Of a stretch of 64,000 bases of DNA, positions 44,416 to 53,587 are shown one piece after another. The translations under genes and the position numbers were made by a program. The stretch spans positions 496,001 to 560,000 of the forward strand of contig NZ_BQUV01000001.1 of assembly GCF_022835695.1 (NCBI RefSeq). Reading direction: 5' to 3'. How positions within the stretch are numbered: the stretch's first letter is position 1; every line of letters starts with the position of its first letter. This DNA is from Bradyrhizobium sp. Ce-3. Lineage in GTDB: Bacteria; Pseudomonadota; Alphaproteobacteria; Rhizobiales; Xanthobacteraceae. The notes under the pieces were generated by a model that made no database searches, had not been told where the DNA came from, and saw only the letters and a program-made list of their open reading frames with translations.

Positions 44416-45570
44416 ATGCGCGTCCTGATGGTTTCCGCTCGCTGCTACCCCTTTGTCGGCGGTATCGAAACCCATATCCAGGAGGTGGGTCCCCGCTTGG
44501 TGGCCCGCGGCTACTCGGTCGACGTGCTCACGACCGATCCCTCGGGAACGTTGCCCGCTGAAGAGAACGTCCGCGGCATGTGCGTGCGTCGCGTGCCGGC
44601 CTGGCCGAGGCAATTGGATCTCTATATCGCACCGCAGATCTACTCCGCGATCCGCGGCGGCTCCTGGGACCTGATCCACTTTCAGGGCTACAACACGTTT
44701 GTCAGCCCGATCGGACTGCTCGCGGCGGTCCGCGCTGGAACGCCGTTCGTCCTGACCTTCCATAGCGGCGGTCATTCCTCGCCGTTACGGAACGCCGTGC
44801 GCGGCACCCAGCGTGCGCTGCTGCGTCCGCTGGTGGCAAAGGCCGCGCGCCTGATCGGGGTCTCCGAATTCGAAGCCAGCTTCTTCAGCACGCGAATGGG
44901 CATCCCTCGCGACCGGTTCGTGGTGGTCCCAAACGGCGCCGCGATGCCGGCCGCCAGCCCCGGCGTCAAGGTCGACCCCGATTTGATCGTCTCCAGCGGC
45001 AGGCTTGAGCGCTACAAGGGCCATCACCGGCTGATTGCAGCCCTGCCCGAGTTGAGCCGCAGGATACCGAACGCACGCCTGCACATCGTCGGAACAGGCC
45101 CCTACGAGGGGGAGTTGCGCCGTCTCGTCAGCGCACTTGGTCTTGACGATCGGGTGACCATTGCGGGCATCCCTGGATCCGAACGGCAGCGAATGGCCGA
45201 CCTGCTGGCAAGCGCCGGCCTGTTCGTGCTGCTGAGTGACTACGAAGCTCATCCCGTTGCGGTGATGGAAGCGCTGTCGCTACGCCGGCCCGTCCTTGTC
45301 AGCGACACGTCCGGGCTGCGGGAGCTCGCGACCAATGGCCTGTGCCGCGCGCTTCCGTGCGACGCGGCCCCGAGCGAGATCGCCGCCGCGATTGCCGAAG
45401 AACTTCAGAACCCGCGCAAGATTGCCGATCTGGCCCTGCCCGATTGGGACGCCTGCGCGCAAGCGCTGAGCGATGTCTACCGTGATGTCGCGGACAACCG
45501 GTCGACGGTCGGTCTGACGCACGACGGCGCAATCGGCTTGCGATCCGCGACGAGAGCCCGGGTCGGATGA
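44416..45570 (+). CDS. family 4 glycosyltransferase
   Basis: Protein of 384 residues with GT-B fold. The N-terminus has MVSARCYPFVGGIETHIQEVG, the middle FHSGGHSS and RLIGVSEFEA, and the C-terminal half RLERYKGHHRLIAAL and the EX7E motif (EAHPVAVMEAL). It retains configuration at the sugar it transfers, as GT4 enzymes do. It overlaps the following membrane-protein gene by four bases. Cytoplasmic. Confidence 0.9.
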   Translation: MRVLMVSARCYPFVGGIETHIQEVGPRLVARGYSVDVLTTDPSGTLPAEENVRGMCVRRVPAWPRQLDLYIAPQIYSAIRGGSWDLIHFQGYNTFVSPIGLLAAVRAGTPFVLTFHSGGHSSPLRNAVRGTQRALLRPLVAKAARLIGVSEFEASFFSTRMGIPRDRFVVVPNGAAMPAASPGVKVDPDLIVSSGRLERYKGHHRLIAALPELSRRIPNARLHIVGTGPYEGELRRLVSALGLDDRVTIAGIPGSERQRMADLLASAGLFVLLSDYEAHPVAVMEALSLRRPVLVSDTSGLRELATNGLCRALPCDAAPSEIAAAIAEELQNPRKIADLALPDWDACAQALSDVYRDVADNRSTVGLTHDGAIGLRSATRARVG

Positions 45571-47537
45571 CGCGCGCTCATCCCAACGCCGAAATCGCGA
45601 TCGCGCCGGTGCAGGGCTGGATTCAATCCGTCCTTGCCCCGATCGGCCCCGACCTGCGGGGCAACAGCGCCGATGCAACGCCGGAGCCCGCGGACGCGGG
45701 ATGGATGGCGACACTGTGCCTGCTCGTCGCCGTAGCCCTTCTCCTGGTCGTGGCGGGACACGGAGCCGGGCGGCGCGGCGATGCCATCGCGCCGCTGCTG
45801 TTCTGGTCCGGCGCCGTCCTGATGGTGGTTCCGACCAGCCTGCGCATCGCCTGGCCGGACGTGGCCCGTAGCGAGCGTCTGTTTCTCCTGCTCCTGCTTG
45901 TCGAAGCCCTGTTCTACTTCAAGACCGTCTATTCACCGACCGGCTTCGCGCACCACGACGAGTTCCTGCACTGGGCCTCCGCCGAAGATCTCGCGACCGG
46001 CCACCGGCTGTTCCTGCGCAACCCGCTGCTACCGATCGCGGCATCGTATCCCGCGCTCGAAATCGTGACGACGGCGATCGCCAATCTCACCGGCTTGCCG
46101 CTGTTTGCCGCAGCGACGCTGCTGTTGGCAGTCCTGAAAGGCACGCTCATCGCGGCGCTGTTTCTGTTCTACGAATCGATCAGCGGGTCGGCGCGGATCG
46201 CAGCGATCGCCTGTCTGACCTACATGGGCTGCTCGACCTTCGTCATGTTCGAGTCAGCCTTCTCCTACGAGAGCCTGGGCTTCGTGCTGTGCATGCTGAT
46301 TCTCGCGGTCGAGGCGGCCTCGAAGGATCTGGTCGGGCGGCCGAGATTATGTGCGCTCGGCCTGGTCGCATTGCTGTTGGCTGGCCTTGCGGTCACACAT
46401 CACCTCACGGCGGCCTTCGCCGCCGTCTACCTGGGCATGCTGGCAGCCCTGGAGGCTCTGCGGCGGGATGCCTCGCTCCGGCTCGAAGCGCGGATCGCCA
46501 TGGGCGCCACCGCGGCGCTTGCGATCATGCTCCCCGTGCTTTGGGTGATGGCCAGCGGAAACTCGTTCACCGGCTATGTCGGCCCCGTGGTCGAAACCGG
46601 CTTCAGGACATTGCTGGGAAAGGTCTTCGGCACCGGAATCCCGCCGTCGGAGCATCTCGGCGCGCCAACCCAACCCATCGGCATGCGATTGACCACGTTG
46701 CTCGCAATCCTGTTGCTGGCCCTCGGGCTGGCAACGGGCTTCTTTCGATCGTTGGCCACCACAGCGCCGCGCGCTCTGCACCAGGGCTGGCGTCCGATTC
46801 AGGGCATTCTCAAGCGGCGCTGGCGCGACAGCCGCATTGTGCTGCTCACTTTGCTGGCCTGCGGATTTCCGATTTCGGTTGCATTCCGCCTGACCGTCAA
46901 TGGCTGGGAAATCGGCAACCGGATGGGCACGTTCGTCTTCATCGGCGTCGGACTGGTCGTCGCGGTCGGCATCGTCCATTTCTGGCAGGACCGCATGCCT
47001 CGCGGGTGGCGCCGGATCGCTCCGTCCGCAGCGCTGGCGGTCATCGTCATGGGCGGCGTCACGGCGTCTTCACTGGAACCGATCCGTGGACCTTACAAGG
47101 TGGCGGCGGACGCGCAATCCATCGAGCAAATGGGGATCGAAACGTCGCTCTGGACCAAGCAATGGCTCGGGCCCGGCAACCGCTTCACCGCCGATAGGAT
47201 CAACCGTCTATTGCTTGCCGGCTACGGCCGGCAGGACGTCAGAACCAAGATCAACGAAGGCGTCTATGCCGCCCGCGCGTTCCGGCATGAGAGTCTCGGA
47301 TCCGACGACTTCTACGCTCTCTCCAAGAGCAAGCTTGATTTCCTGATGGTGGATCTGCGCCTGACCACCGCGTCGCCGATCCTCGGCTTCTACTTCGAGC
47401 CGTGGGAGCCGCAGCAGGGAGTGCGGCTCTCGGCTGCCGAACTGCTGAAATTCAATACGGTCAAGGGTATCACGCGTACCTACGACAACGGCTATCTCAT
47501 CATCTACAACGTCAGAGGATTGCATGGCGAGCCCTGA
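45567..47537 (+). CDS. polytopic membrane protein, GT-C glycosyltransferase/polymerase-like
   Basis: Protein of 656 residues with about 12 hydrophobic segments between residues 45 and 490, then a C-terminal soluble domain of about 150 residues, probably periplasmic. The first loop after the early helices has FAHHDEFLHWAS; an acidic pair at this place is typical of GT-C transferases that use polyprenyl-phosphate sugars. Weak matches to named families prevent a firm call; Wzy-like polymerase is the main alternative, and none other is present in the cluster. It overlaps the next small membrane gene by 14 bases. Confidence 0.68.
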   Translation: MTRAHPNAEIAIAPVQGWIQSVLAPIGPDLRGNSADATPEPADAGWMATLCLLVAVALLLVVAGHGAGRRGDAIAPLLFWSGAVLMVVPTSLRIAWPDVARSERLFLLLLLVEALFYFKTVYSPTGFAHHDEFLHWASAEDLATGHRLFLRNPLLPIAASYPALEIVTTAIANLTGLPLFAAATLLLAVLKGTLIAALFLFYESISGSARIAAIACLTYMGCSTFVMFESAFSYESLGFVLCMLILAVEAASKDLVGRPRLCALGLVALLLAGLAVTHHLTAAFAAVYLGMLAALEALRRDASLRLEARIAMGATAALAIMLPVLWVMASGNSFTGYVGPVVETGFRTLLGKVFGTGIPPSEHLGAPTQPIGMRLTTLLAILLLALGLATGFFRSLATTAPRALHQGWRPIQGILKRRWRDSRIVLLTLLACGFPISVAFRLTVNGWEIGNRMGTFVFIGVGLVVAVGIVHFWQDRMPRGWRRIAPSAALAVIVMGGVTASSLEPIRGPYKVAADAQSIEQMGIETSLWTKQWLGPGNRFTADRINRLLLAGYGRQDVRTKINEGVYAARAFRHESLGSDDFYALSKSKLDFLMVDLRLTTASPILGFYFEPWEPQQGVRLSAAELLKFNTVKGITRTYDNGYLIIYNVRGLHGEP

Positions 47538-48291
47538 CAAGCGGGATCTGCTCGGCGCCTGCATGTGGGCGGGCGCGACGGTGGCCGCGGTTGCGGTCAG
47601 TGACAGCACGCTGCTGCGCGCCGTCCTGGGCCTGCCAATGGCGCTCCTGATATCCGGCCATGTGGTGCTGCGCGCGATCGGCGTGAGAACCACGTCGTTG
47701 TCGGAACACCTTGCCTATTCGATCGGTGCGAGCCTCGCCGTCACCATCGTCGGCGGCTTTGTGCTGAACGCCATAAGCGCGCTCGCGCCGCTTGGCTGGG
47801 CGTTCTGGTACCTGGCGGTTGCAATAGCCGCGAGGCTGCTCCCTGCCCGCGGCAACGATGTCTCACCCGCCAGAGCCTGGCTGGGCCCATTGCGGATCCA
47901 GCCCTGGCAAGCCGCTGCGGTCGCATTGGCGATGCTGGTGGCGACGGGCGCCTACGCTCTGGCGATCCACGATCAGGCGGCGGACCGCCAGTTCCGCTAC
48001 ACCGAGTTCTGGATGTTGCCGCCGGCCAAGGGCGATCCGGGGCAACTCGTCGTCGGCGTTCACAGCGCCGAGGCCCAGGCCGGGACCTACGACCTGGAAA
48101 TCACCCTCGACGGCAAGCCATTCGCGGTCTTCCGCTCGCTGACGATCGCGCCGGGTGACACGTGGGTGCGCAAGGTCTCGGTGCCCATTCTCGCCACCCA
48201 GCAGCAGGCCGAGGCACGGCTCTACCGGCCAGCCGACAACAAACTCTATCGCAGGGTCTCGGCGCTGGTGCCTGAGGCGGAGGCCCGGTGA
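47524..48291 (+). CDS. small membrane protein with C-terminal soluble domain (DUF1616-like)
   Basis: Protein of 255 residues. The first 150 residues hold four or so membrane segments (AVLGLPMALLISGHVVL, LAVTIVGGFVLNAISALAPLG, QAAAVALAMLVATGAYALAI), followed by about 100 residues of predicted beta structure on the outside (AGTYDLEITLDGKPFAVF). The LGLPxxLLxxGxVxLRAI and sensor-like organisation resemble DUF1616 membrane proteins; that resemblance is from memory. It overlaps the GT-C-like gene, so the two probably form one complex. Function unknown. Confidence 0.65.
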   Translation: MASPDKRDLLGACMWAGATVAAVAVSDSTLLRAVLGLPMALLISGHVVLRAIGVRTTSLSEHLAYSIGASLAVTIVGGFVLNAISALAPLGWAFWYLAVAIAARLLPARGNDVSPARAWLGPLRIQPWQAAAVALAMLVATGAYALAIHDQAADRQFRYTEFWMLPPAKGDPGQLVVGVHSAEAQAGTYDLEITLDGKPFAVFRSLTIAPGDTWVRKVSVPILATQQQAEARLYRPADNKLYRRVSALVPEAEAR

Positions 48292-49568
48292 TGCGCATCC
48301 TGCTGCTGTCCCAGTTCTATCCCCCGGTGATCGGCGGCGAGGAACGCCATGTCCGCAATCTCGGCGCGGCACTGGCGCAGCGGGGCCACGACGTGAGCGT
48401 CGGGACATTGCAGCGTCCCGGATCACCGGAGACCGAGCTGGACGGCGCGGTGCGCGTCCATCGGCTGCGCGGCACGCTGCAGCGGCTGTCGGGACTGCAT
48501 GCCGATCCGGAGCGCCGGCACGCACCGCCCTTCCCCGACCCCGAACTGGCGCTCGCCCTGAAGCGGCTGATCGACCGGGAGAGACCGGACGTCGTCCACG
48601 CCCACAACTGGATCTATGCGTCCTTGCTGCCGCTGAAGGCGCTGAGTGGGGCCCGCTTCGTGGTGACCCTGCACGACTACGGCCTGGTCTGCGCCAAGAA
48701 GAATCTCATGCATCTCGGCACGGAGCTGTGCAACGGACCGGCACCCGCGAAATGCCTGCCGTGCGCGGCCCGGCACTACGGCGCGGCGAAGGCGGTCGCG
48801 ACCACTTTCGGCAACTGGGTGTCGAGCTTCGCTGCCCGGCGCATCGTCGACCGCTTCATCGCCGTGAGCCACGCCGTGGCCGATCACACCGGCCTCACCA
48901 GCGGCAACACGCCTTACGAGGTGATCCCCAACTTCGTGCCCGACGATGTCGAGGTGCCTGGCCCGCAAGATCCCTGCCTGCGCGAGTTGCCGGACGGTGA
49001 CTTCATTCTGTTCGTCGGCGACATGATGCGTCTCAAGGGCATCGATGTCCTTCTCAAGGCCTACACCGGACTGAAACAGCCGCCGCCGCTGGTCCTGATC
49101 GGACGCCGCCTCGCCGATACGCCGACCGAGTTCCCGCCAAACGTGCGCACCTTCAGCGCATGGCCGCATTCCGCCATCATGCACGCCTGGCGGCGATCGC
49201 TGTTCGGCGTGTTGCCATCGACCGGCCCGGAGGCGTGCGCCACCGTCATCATGGAAGCGATGGCGTGCGGCAAGACCGTCGTCGCAACCGATATCGGCGG
49301 CATGCCGGACCTGATCGATCCCGGCGAGACAGGCCTTCTCGTACCACCCGGCGATGCGCCGGCGCTGACCGGTGCGATGCAGGCGCTGCTCGACGATCGG
49401 GCCTTGCTGGCCCGCCTCGAGGCAACAGGCCTGACCCGGGTCGGACGCCTGAAGGCCCAGGCGGTGGTGTCCCGGATCGAACAAGTCTACCGCGATGTCG
49501 TGCTTGCAGCTCCCGCCGAAGTCGCGATGGCGGCATACCGGAATTCGGGACGGCCATCATGCCGATAG
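48291..49568 (+). CDS. family 4 glycosyltransferase
   Basis: Protein of 425 residues from the ATG at 48291, one base of which overlaps the previous stop (TGATG), after GAGGCGGAGG. GT-B fold: LLSQFYPPVIGGEERHVRNLG, LHDYGLVCAKKN followed by a CxxC (CLPC) segment common in this subgroup, FVGDMMRLKGIDVLL and the EX7E motif in EACATVIMEAM. The second GT4 of the run. It overlaps the flippase gene by ten bases. Confidence 0.9.
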   Translation: MRILLLSQFYPPVIGGEERHVRNLGAALAQRGHDVSVGTLQRPGSPETELDGAVRVHRLRGTLQRLSGLHADPERRHAPPFPDPELALALKRLIDRERPDVVHAHNWIYASLLPLKALSGARFVVTLHDYGLVCAKKNLMHLGTELCNGPAPAKCLPCAARHYGAAKAVATTFGNWVSSFAARRIVDRFIAVSHAVADHTGLTSGNTPYEVIPNFVPDDVEVPGPQDPCLRELPDGDFILFVGDMMRLKGIDVLLKAYTGLKQPPPLVLIGRRLADTPTEFPPNVRTFSAWPHSAIMHAWRRSLFGVLPSTGPEACATVIMEAMACGKTVVATDIGGMPDLIDPGETGLLVPPGDAPALTGAMQALLDDRALLARLEATGLTRVGRLKAQAVVSRIEQVYRDVVLAAPAEVAMAAYRNSGRPSCR

Positions 49569-50893
49569 GCTTCGCCGTAGCGGCCATCTCGCGGCTGCAC
49601 CAGGCGCTGCAGAAGAGCGCCGCCCTCGTCATGAATTCCGGCGCGCTGGCGACCGGAACGGTGGCTACGGCCGGTCTTGGGTTTGCCTATTGGTGGCTCG
49701 CAGCGCGGCTATTGCCGCCCGATGTGATGGGCGTTGCGTCCGGTCTGCTCGCCATGATGAGCCTCGTCACCCTGCTCGGCGAGGGCGGGCTCGGGACCTT
49801 GCTCACGGGCGAGCTCGTTCGGCATCCCGGCGAGGAGCCCGGGCTGGTCACGGCGGCAGCGTCGATCAGCGCGGCCATGTCGCTTGGTTTGGCGTTGCTG
49901 TTTCTCGTCGGACAGACGCTCTTCATGGAGTCGACCGGATCGATCGAAGATTGGTCCGCGGGCCTCGCCTTCGTCATTGGCTGCGGCCTGAGCAATCTCA
50001 CCATCACGGGCGATCAGGCGTTCGTCGGCATTCTGCGGAGCGGCAGCAAGACGATCCGCCTGGTCCTGTTCTCGATCTTCAAGCTGATGCTGCTTGCTGG
50101 CGCGGCCGCGTGCGGCTTCACTTCCGCCACCGCGCTGCTCTGGACCTGGGTGGCCGGATTGCTGGCGTCCTGGATCGGGGTCGACCTTCTCACGCGGGGC
50201 GGCGCGCGCCGTCTGGTGGGCATGCCCGATTTCAAGCTGCTCCATATGCACCGCCGTCGGGTCCTCGACCACTACGCACTCGACGTCGCCCTGCTGACGC
50301 CGGCCCTCGTCATGCCCTATCTCGTGCTGGTGCTGCTGTCGCCGACCACCAATGCCGCGTTTGTGGCGGTATGGATGCTGGTCTCGGTCGCCTCCCTGAT
50401 TCCGGCGGCGATGGCGATGGTGCTGTTCCCTGTGGTCAGGGCAAGCCCGAAGCAATCCAGGCACGACATCCTGGTGTCGCTGACGGTGTCACTGCTGTTC
50501 TCGCTGGTCTGCGCCGTCTTCATCTTCACCTACTCCCAGCAGATCCTGGCAGTCTTCAACCCGACCTATCCGGGCATCGCCGGTTCGAGCCTGAGCCTGC
50601 TCGGCTTCAGCCTGCTTGGATCGACCCTGAAATTCCATGCCTGCACGCTGGCGCGGCTGAGCGACCGGATGCTCAAGGCAGCTCCCTGGTTTGCGCTCGG
50701 CGGGTTGCTGGAGCTGTGCTTTGCCATCCTGGGAGCAAAGCTCGGCGGACTTCACGGCCTGGTGCTGGGCTGGACGCTCGCCGTCAGCATCGAAGGCGTC
50801 GGCGCGGCTCTCTGGTTGACGTCGGCCACGAAGCGTGTTGCCGGCGCCGACCCGGTCCTTCAAGGGCCGACCTCATCGCCGTTCCAGACCTAG
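49559..50893 (+). CDS. polysaccharide flippase (Wzx/MATE-like)
   Basis: Inner-membrane protein of 444 residues from the ATG at 49559. It has about 12 hydrophobic segments and the pattern of oligosaccharide flippases: an N-terminal VMNSGALATGTVATAGLGFAYWW helix region, AARLLPPDVMGVASGLLAMMSL, and charged short loops. It would move a lipid-linked repeat unit across the inner membrane. The gene ends six bases from the convergent ATP-grasp gene and is the last in the plus-strand run. Confidence 0.82.
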   Translation: MPIGFAVAAISRLHQALQKSAALVMNSGALATGTVATAGLGFAYWWLAARLLPPDVMGVASGLLAMMSLVTLLGEGGLGTLLTGELVRHPGEEPGLVTAAASISAAMSLGLALLFLVGQTLFMESTGSIEDWSAGLAFVIGCGLSNLTITGDQAFVGILRSGSKTIRLVLFSIFKLMLLAGAAACGFTSATALLWTWVAGLLASWIGVDLLTRGGARRLVGMPDFKLLHMHRRRVLDHYALDVALLTPALVMPYLVLVLLSPTTNAAFVAVWMLVSVASLIPAAMAMVLFPVVRASPKQSRHDILVSLTVSLLFSLVCAVFIFTYSQQILAVFNPTYPGIAGSSLSLLGFSLLGSTLKFHACTLARLSDRMLKAAPWFALGGLLELCFAILGAKLGGLHGLVLGWTLAVSIEGVGAALWLTSATKRVAGADPVLQGPTSSPFQT

Positions 50894-50899
50894 GGAAGT

Positions 50900-52162
50900 T
50901 CAACCTGGGATTCCCTGTCCGGACGCCGAGATCGACTTGGCCTTGAGAACGCGTGCGACCGCACGGTGCAATGCGTGCCCTGCCGTCCGCGCGACCTCCA
51001 GCACCGCCGGAGCCGGATCGTCCCAGCGCCAGTAGGCATTGTGAATCCGATGCTGCGGCGGATAGGTGCAATCGGTGCCGAGCATTCGAGCCGCGAGGAA
51101 ATCCCTGAATTCATCGCGCCAGACATGGGTCGGGTCGAGGCGCAAGGCCGGGCGCGCTTGCCCGGCCGCGTCGCAATAGCCGACGTGGCAGAGGTTGATG
51201 CCGCAAACCGCCGACAGTTCGACCTGCAGGTCGGTTCGGCCGACGGTCGGCTCGACGAACCGAAAGCTTCCGTCACGCTGGTCGCGCTTGTATTCCATGC
51301 TGGCGAATCCGTTCGTCAGCCCCACCGACCGGAAGAAGCGGATCGTCAGATCCTCCAGCTCCTTGGCAACCTCCGGCGCTGCCCAGCAGCTTGCGGTCCA
51401 GCCGGTCTGCGGCGGAAACGAGCGACCCTTGCGGCCCGTAAAGCAGACCGGAGCCCCCGGCCCCAGATAGCACAGACAGAAGTAGATCGAATCGTTGGTT
51501 CCTTCGATCCACTCCTGGACAATCACCTCTCCGACCGCGTCCAGCACGCGCGCGCAGAGCGATTGAGCCTCGGCCAGGGTCTCGACACGATAGGCCTTCT
51601 GAAAGGTGCCGTCGTAAGCCGGAGAGCGGCTGTTGGGCTTCACGCACAATGGAAGGCGAAGCTCTTGCAGCACGCCAAGGTCGCCGCGGCTGCTGACCAA
51701 ATGGGTTGCCGGAACCGGAAAGCCGCCACGCTGTGCCAGCTGAAAAAACCGCTCCTTCAGCGTCAGGTCGACGAGGACCTCATGCGATGGAAGCTCGAAA
51801 CTGAACCATGGCGCGACGGAAGCACGATGCTGCGACACAGCCAGAAGCGGTCGGTCATCCGCAAAGAAAAGCACGCCGCCGTGGGGCATCCGTGCCCGCA
51901 AGGCGAGCAGCCCGCTGATGAATTCTCTTCCCTCAAGGCTTGAGACGACCGCGCGCCGTGCATATCGCGAGATCGATGCAATGTCGTATTTGGCATCCAC
52001 CACAACGACCGGACGAAGTCCCGCGTGAGCCAGGCTACGCACGAGGGACAGGCCGTTGGTGCCGCCGCCCAGGACGACGGCTGTCGGAGCATCATCCAAC
52101 ATGACGGCCTGTTGCAGCGGCTTCCGCTGCAACCCCGTCACGCTATGTCCCGCGTGGCGCAT
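50900..52162 (-). CDS. ATP-grasp carboxylate-amine ligase-like protein
   Basis: Protein of 420 residues. An N-terminal Rossmann-like domain starts AVVLGGGTNGLSLVRSLAHAG. The ATP-grasp core follows: LKERFFQLAQRGGFPVPATH, LPLCVKPNSRSPAYDG, VIVQEWIEGTNDSIYF and the metal-binding FVEPTVGRTDLQ. These enzymes join a carboxylate to an amine through an acyl phosphate. Its start codon is adjacent to the FemAB-like gene's stop, so the two are one transcription unit. It probably attaches an amino acid or links one to an amino sugar; the substrates are inferred from neighbours. Confidence 0.82.
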   Translation of the reverse strand: MRHAGHSVTGLQRKPLQQAVMLDDAPTAVVLGGGTNGLSLVRSLAHAGLRPVVVVDAKYDIASISRYARRAVVSSLEGREFISGLLALRARMPHGGVLFFADDRPLLAVSQHRASVAPWFSFELPSHEVLVDLTLKERFFQLAQRGGFPVPATHLVSSRGDLGVLQELRLPLCVKPNSRSPAYDGTFQKAYRVETLAEAQSLCARVLDAVGEVIVQEWIEGTNDSIYFCLCYLGPGAPVCFTGRKGRSFPPQTGWTASCWAAPEVAKELEDLTIRFFRSVGLTNGFASMEYKRDQRDGSFRFVEPTVGRTDLQVELSAVCGINLCHVGYCDAAGQARPALRLDPTHVWRDEFRDFLAARMLGTDCTYPPQHRIHNAYWRWDDPAPAVLEVARTAGHALHRAVARVLKAKSISASGQGIPG

Positions 52163-53431
52163 TCATGGCACTTGAACGTCTTGAGACGGGCCGCCGTCGC
52201 CGCTTCCGGCCGAGGGGGCGGCTGTGGAACCACTCGGTTGCTTGCGCAGCAGCTGTCCCAGCGCCTGCCTGGCGCGCCGAACCCTTGCCTCGATGCGACG
52301 CTCCAGCGTATCCGCCCCGACCACGATCCACATCATCGCGTGCTCGGCATTGGCAAGCTGGGACTTGTGCCGCGCGAAGCCGGCGAGGAAATCGTAGCCG
52401 CGCTCGCCGCGCGACCTGCTGTCCTCGATCGACAGCACATGGCTGACCAGGCCTGGCTTCAGCCGGCCATCCGGCTCGTACAGAAAGCCGCTCTGGTAGT
52501 TCAGGACCTGGCCCTCGTGCACGAAATTGTACAACACGCCGATCGTCTGCTCTCCCGCCAGCGTCCGTGACATGCGGACGGCGCCGCTGGGAACGCCGCG
52601 TGCGATCAGGTCTTCATGGAACGGACGGAAACCGGGATTGGCAAAGGACCCCTTGGACCCCCACCGCGATTGATGAAAGCCTGCCAGCATGTCGAACGCG
52701 GCGAGCGCGTCGGCCGCCGTCTCCATCACACGAAACGCGAGGGGGCCGCGTTCGGCATAGAGCCTGATGGCGCGGTTGACGGCTTGACGCGTGCTGCGGC
52801 CCAATGAGGCCCGGTAGTCCCCGCTCTTCTGGCCGATCTTGGTGAAATCGACCCACCGCGCGACGTCTGCCTCCCGCACCTCGGTCACGAGTCCGGACCG
52901 GCCAGCCGCGCGCGACGCGACCGCCTCGAAATCCAGATCGACCCCGGAGAGGACGAGCTCGTCGGAGACGCTCAAGCTGTGCGCAAGGGCCTCGAGACAC
53001 GCCGCCGTAACCGGCGCAGCGACGGCTTGATCGACGAGGATGCCGTTGTACTCGATGAACAGCCGGTCGAAGCGCGCGTCTCCGGTTTCGTGAAGCAGCC
53101 AGCGCGCCCGGCCTTGCGGGCCGAAGCTCCACACCGTCCGTCGGCAAACGATCGCCAATCCGACGGTTCTGCCGGACATCCGCGCGACCAGGACATGTGG
53201 TTGCGCACCGCGCGGCAGGTGCTTGAGCCAGGTTCCGACCCAAAGCCATGACAGATAGAACGAGCGCGGCGCCCGCGCTTCGAGCTCCTTCCAGGACGTC
53301 TCCAGTCCTGCAATGTCCTGCAAGGGCTCGATGTGGACGTCGATCGCCGCATCATCGCGCCTGGCTTGCTCGAAAATGGCCGCGCGACCGGGTTCCGGAT
53401 CGACAACCGAGACATCATGACGTGCTGCCAT
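52163..53431 (-). CDS. FemAB/CelD-like GNAT acyltransferase
   Basis: Protein of 422 residues; the ATG at 53431 follows AGGAAG with eight bases between, while an upstream in-frame TTG has no such site. The tandem-GNAT CelD/FemAB region has LSWLWVGTWLKHLPRGAQP, ARWLLHETGDARFDRLFIEYNG, FHQSRWGSKGSFANP and GVLYNFVHEGQVLNYQSGF. A Ser/Pro/Gly-rich tail of about 25 residues follows. Together with the ATP-grasp protein it suggests transfer of an amino acid or acyl group onto the polymer or its precursor. It is the second such protein in the island. Confidence 0.82.
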   Translation of the reverse strand: MAARHDVSVVDPEPGRAAIFEQARRDDAAIDVHIEPLQDIAGLETSWKELEARAPRSFYLSWLWVGTWLKHLPRGAQPHVLVARMSGRTVGLAIVCRRTVWSFGPQGRARWLLHETGDARFDRLFIEYNGILVDQAVAAPVTAACLEALAHSLSVSDELVLSGVDLDFEAVASRAAGRSGLVTEVREADVARWVDFTKIGQKSGDYRASLGRSTRQAVNRAIRLYAERGPLAFRVMETAADALAAFDMLAGFHQSRWGSKGSFANPGFRPFHEDLIARGVPSGAVRMSRTLAGEQTIGVLYNFVHEGQVLNYQSGFLYEPDGRLKPGLVSHVLSIEDSRSRGERGYDFLAGFARHKSQLANAEHAMMWIVVGADTLERRIEARVRRARQALGQLLRKQPSGSTAAPSAGSGDGGPSQDVQVP

Positions 53432-53514
53432 CTGTCGATCTTCCTGAAACTCCAACGGCTATCGCGGCGATCCCCGAGCATGTTCGCAGCCTGCCGCGGA
53501 CGCCATGTCTAGGC

Positions 53515-53551
53515 CGGAGTAACTCCGTGGGATATCCGGCGGAGAACTCCG
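53515..53551. promoter_or_regulatory. two CGGAG palindromes upstream of the FemAB-ATP-grasp unit
   Basis: CGGAGT-A-ACTCCG (53515-53527) and CGGAG-AA-CTCCG (53540-53551) are two nearly identical inverted repeats with starts 25 bases apart, in the 156-bp gap between the export-protein stop and the FemAB-like start. They could be operators or small hairpins after the export gene. No promoter was assigned. Confidence 0.4.
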
Positions 53552-53587
53552 GCAGGCATGCGGCGTCGGATGATGTCCTGGCGGGCA

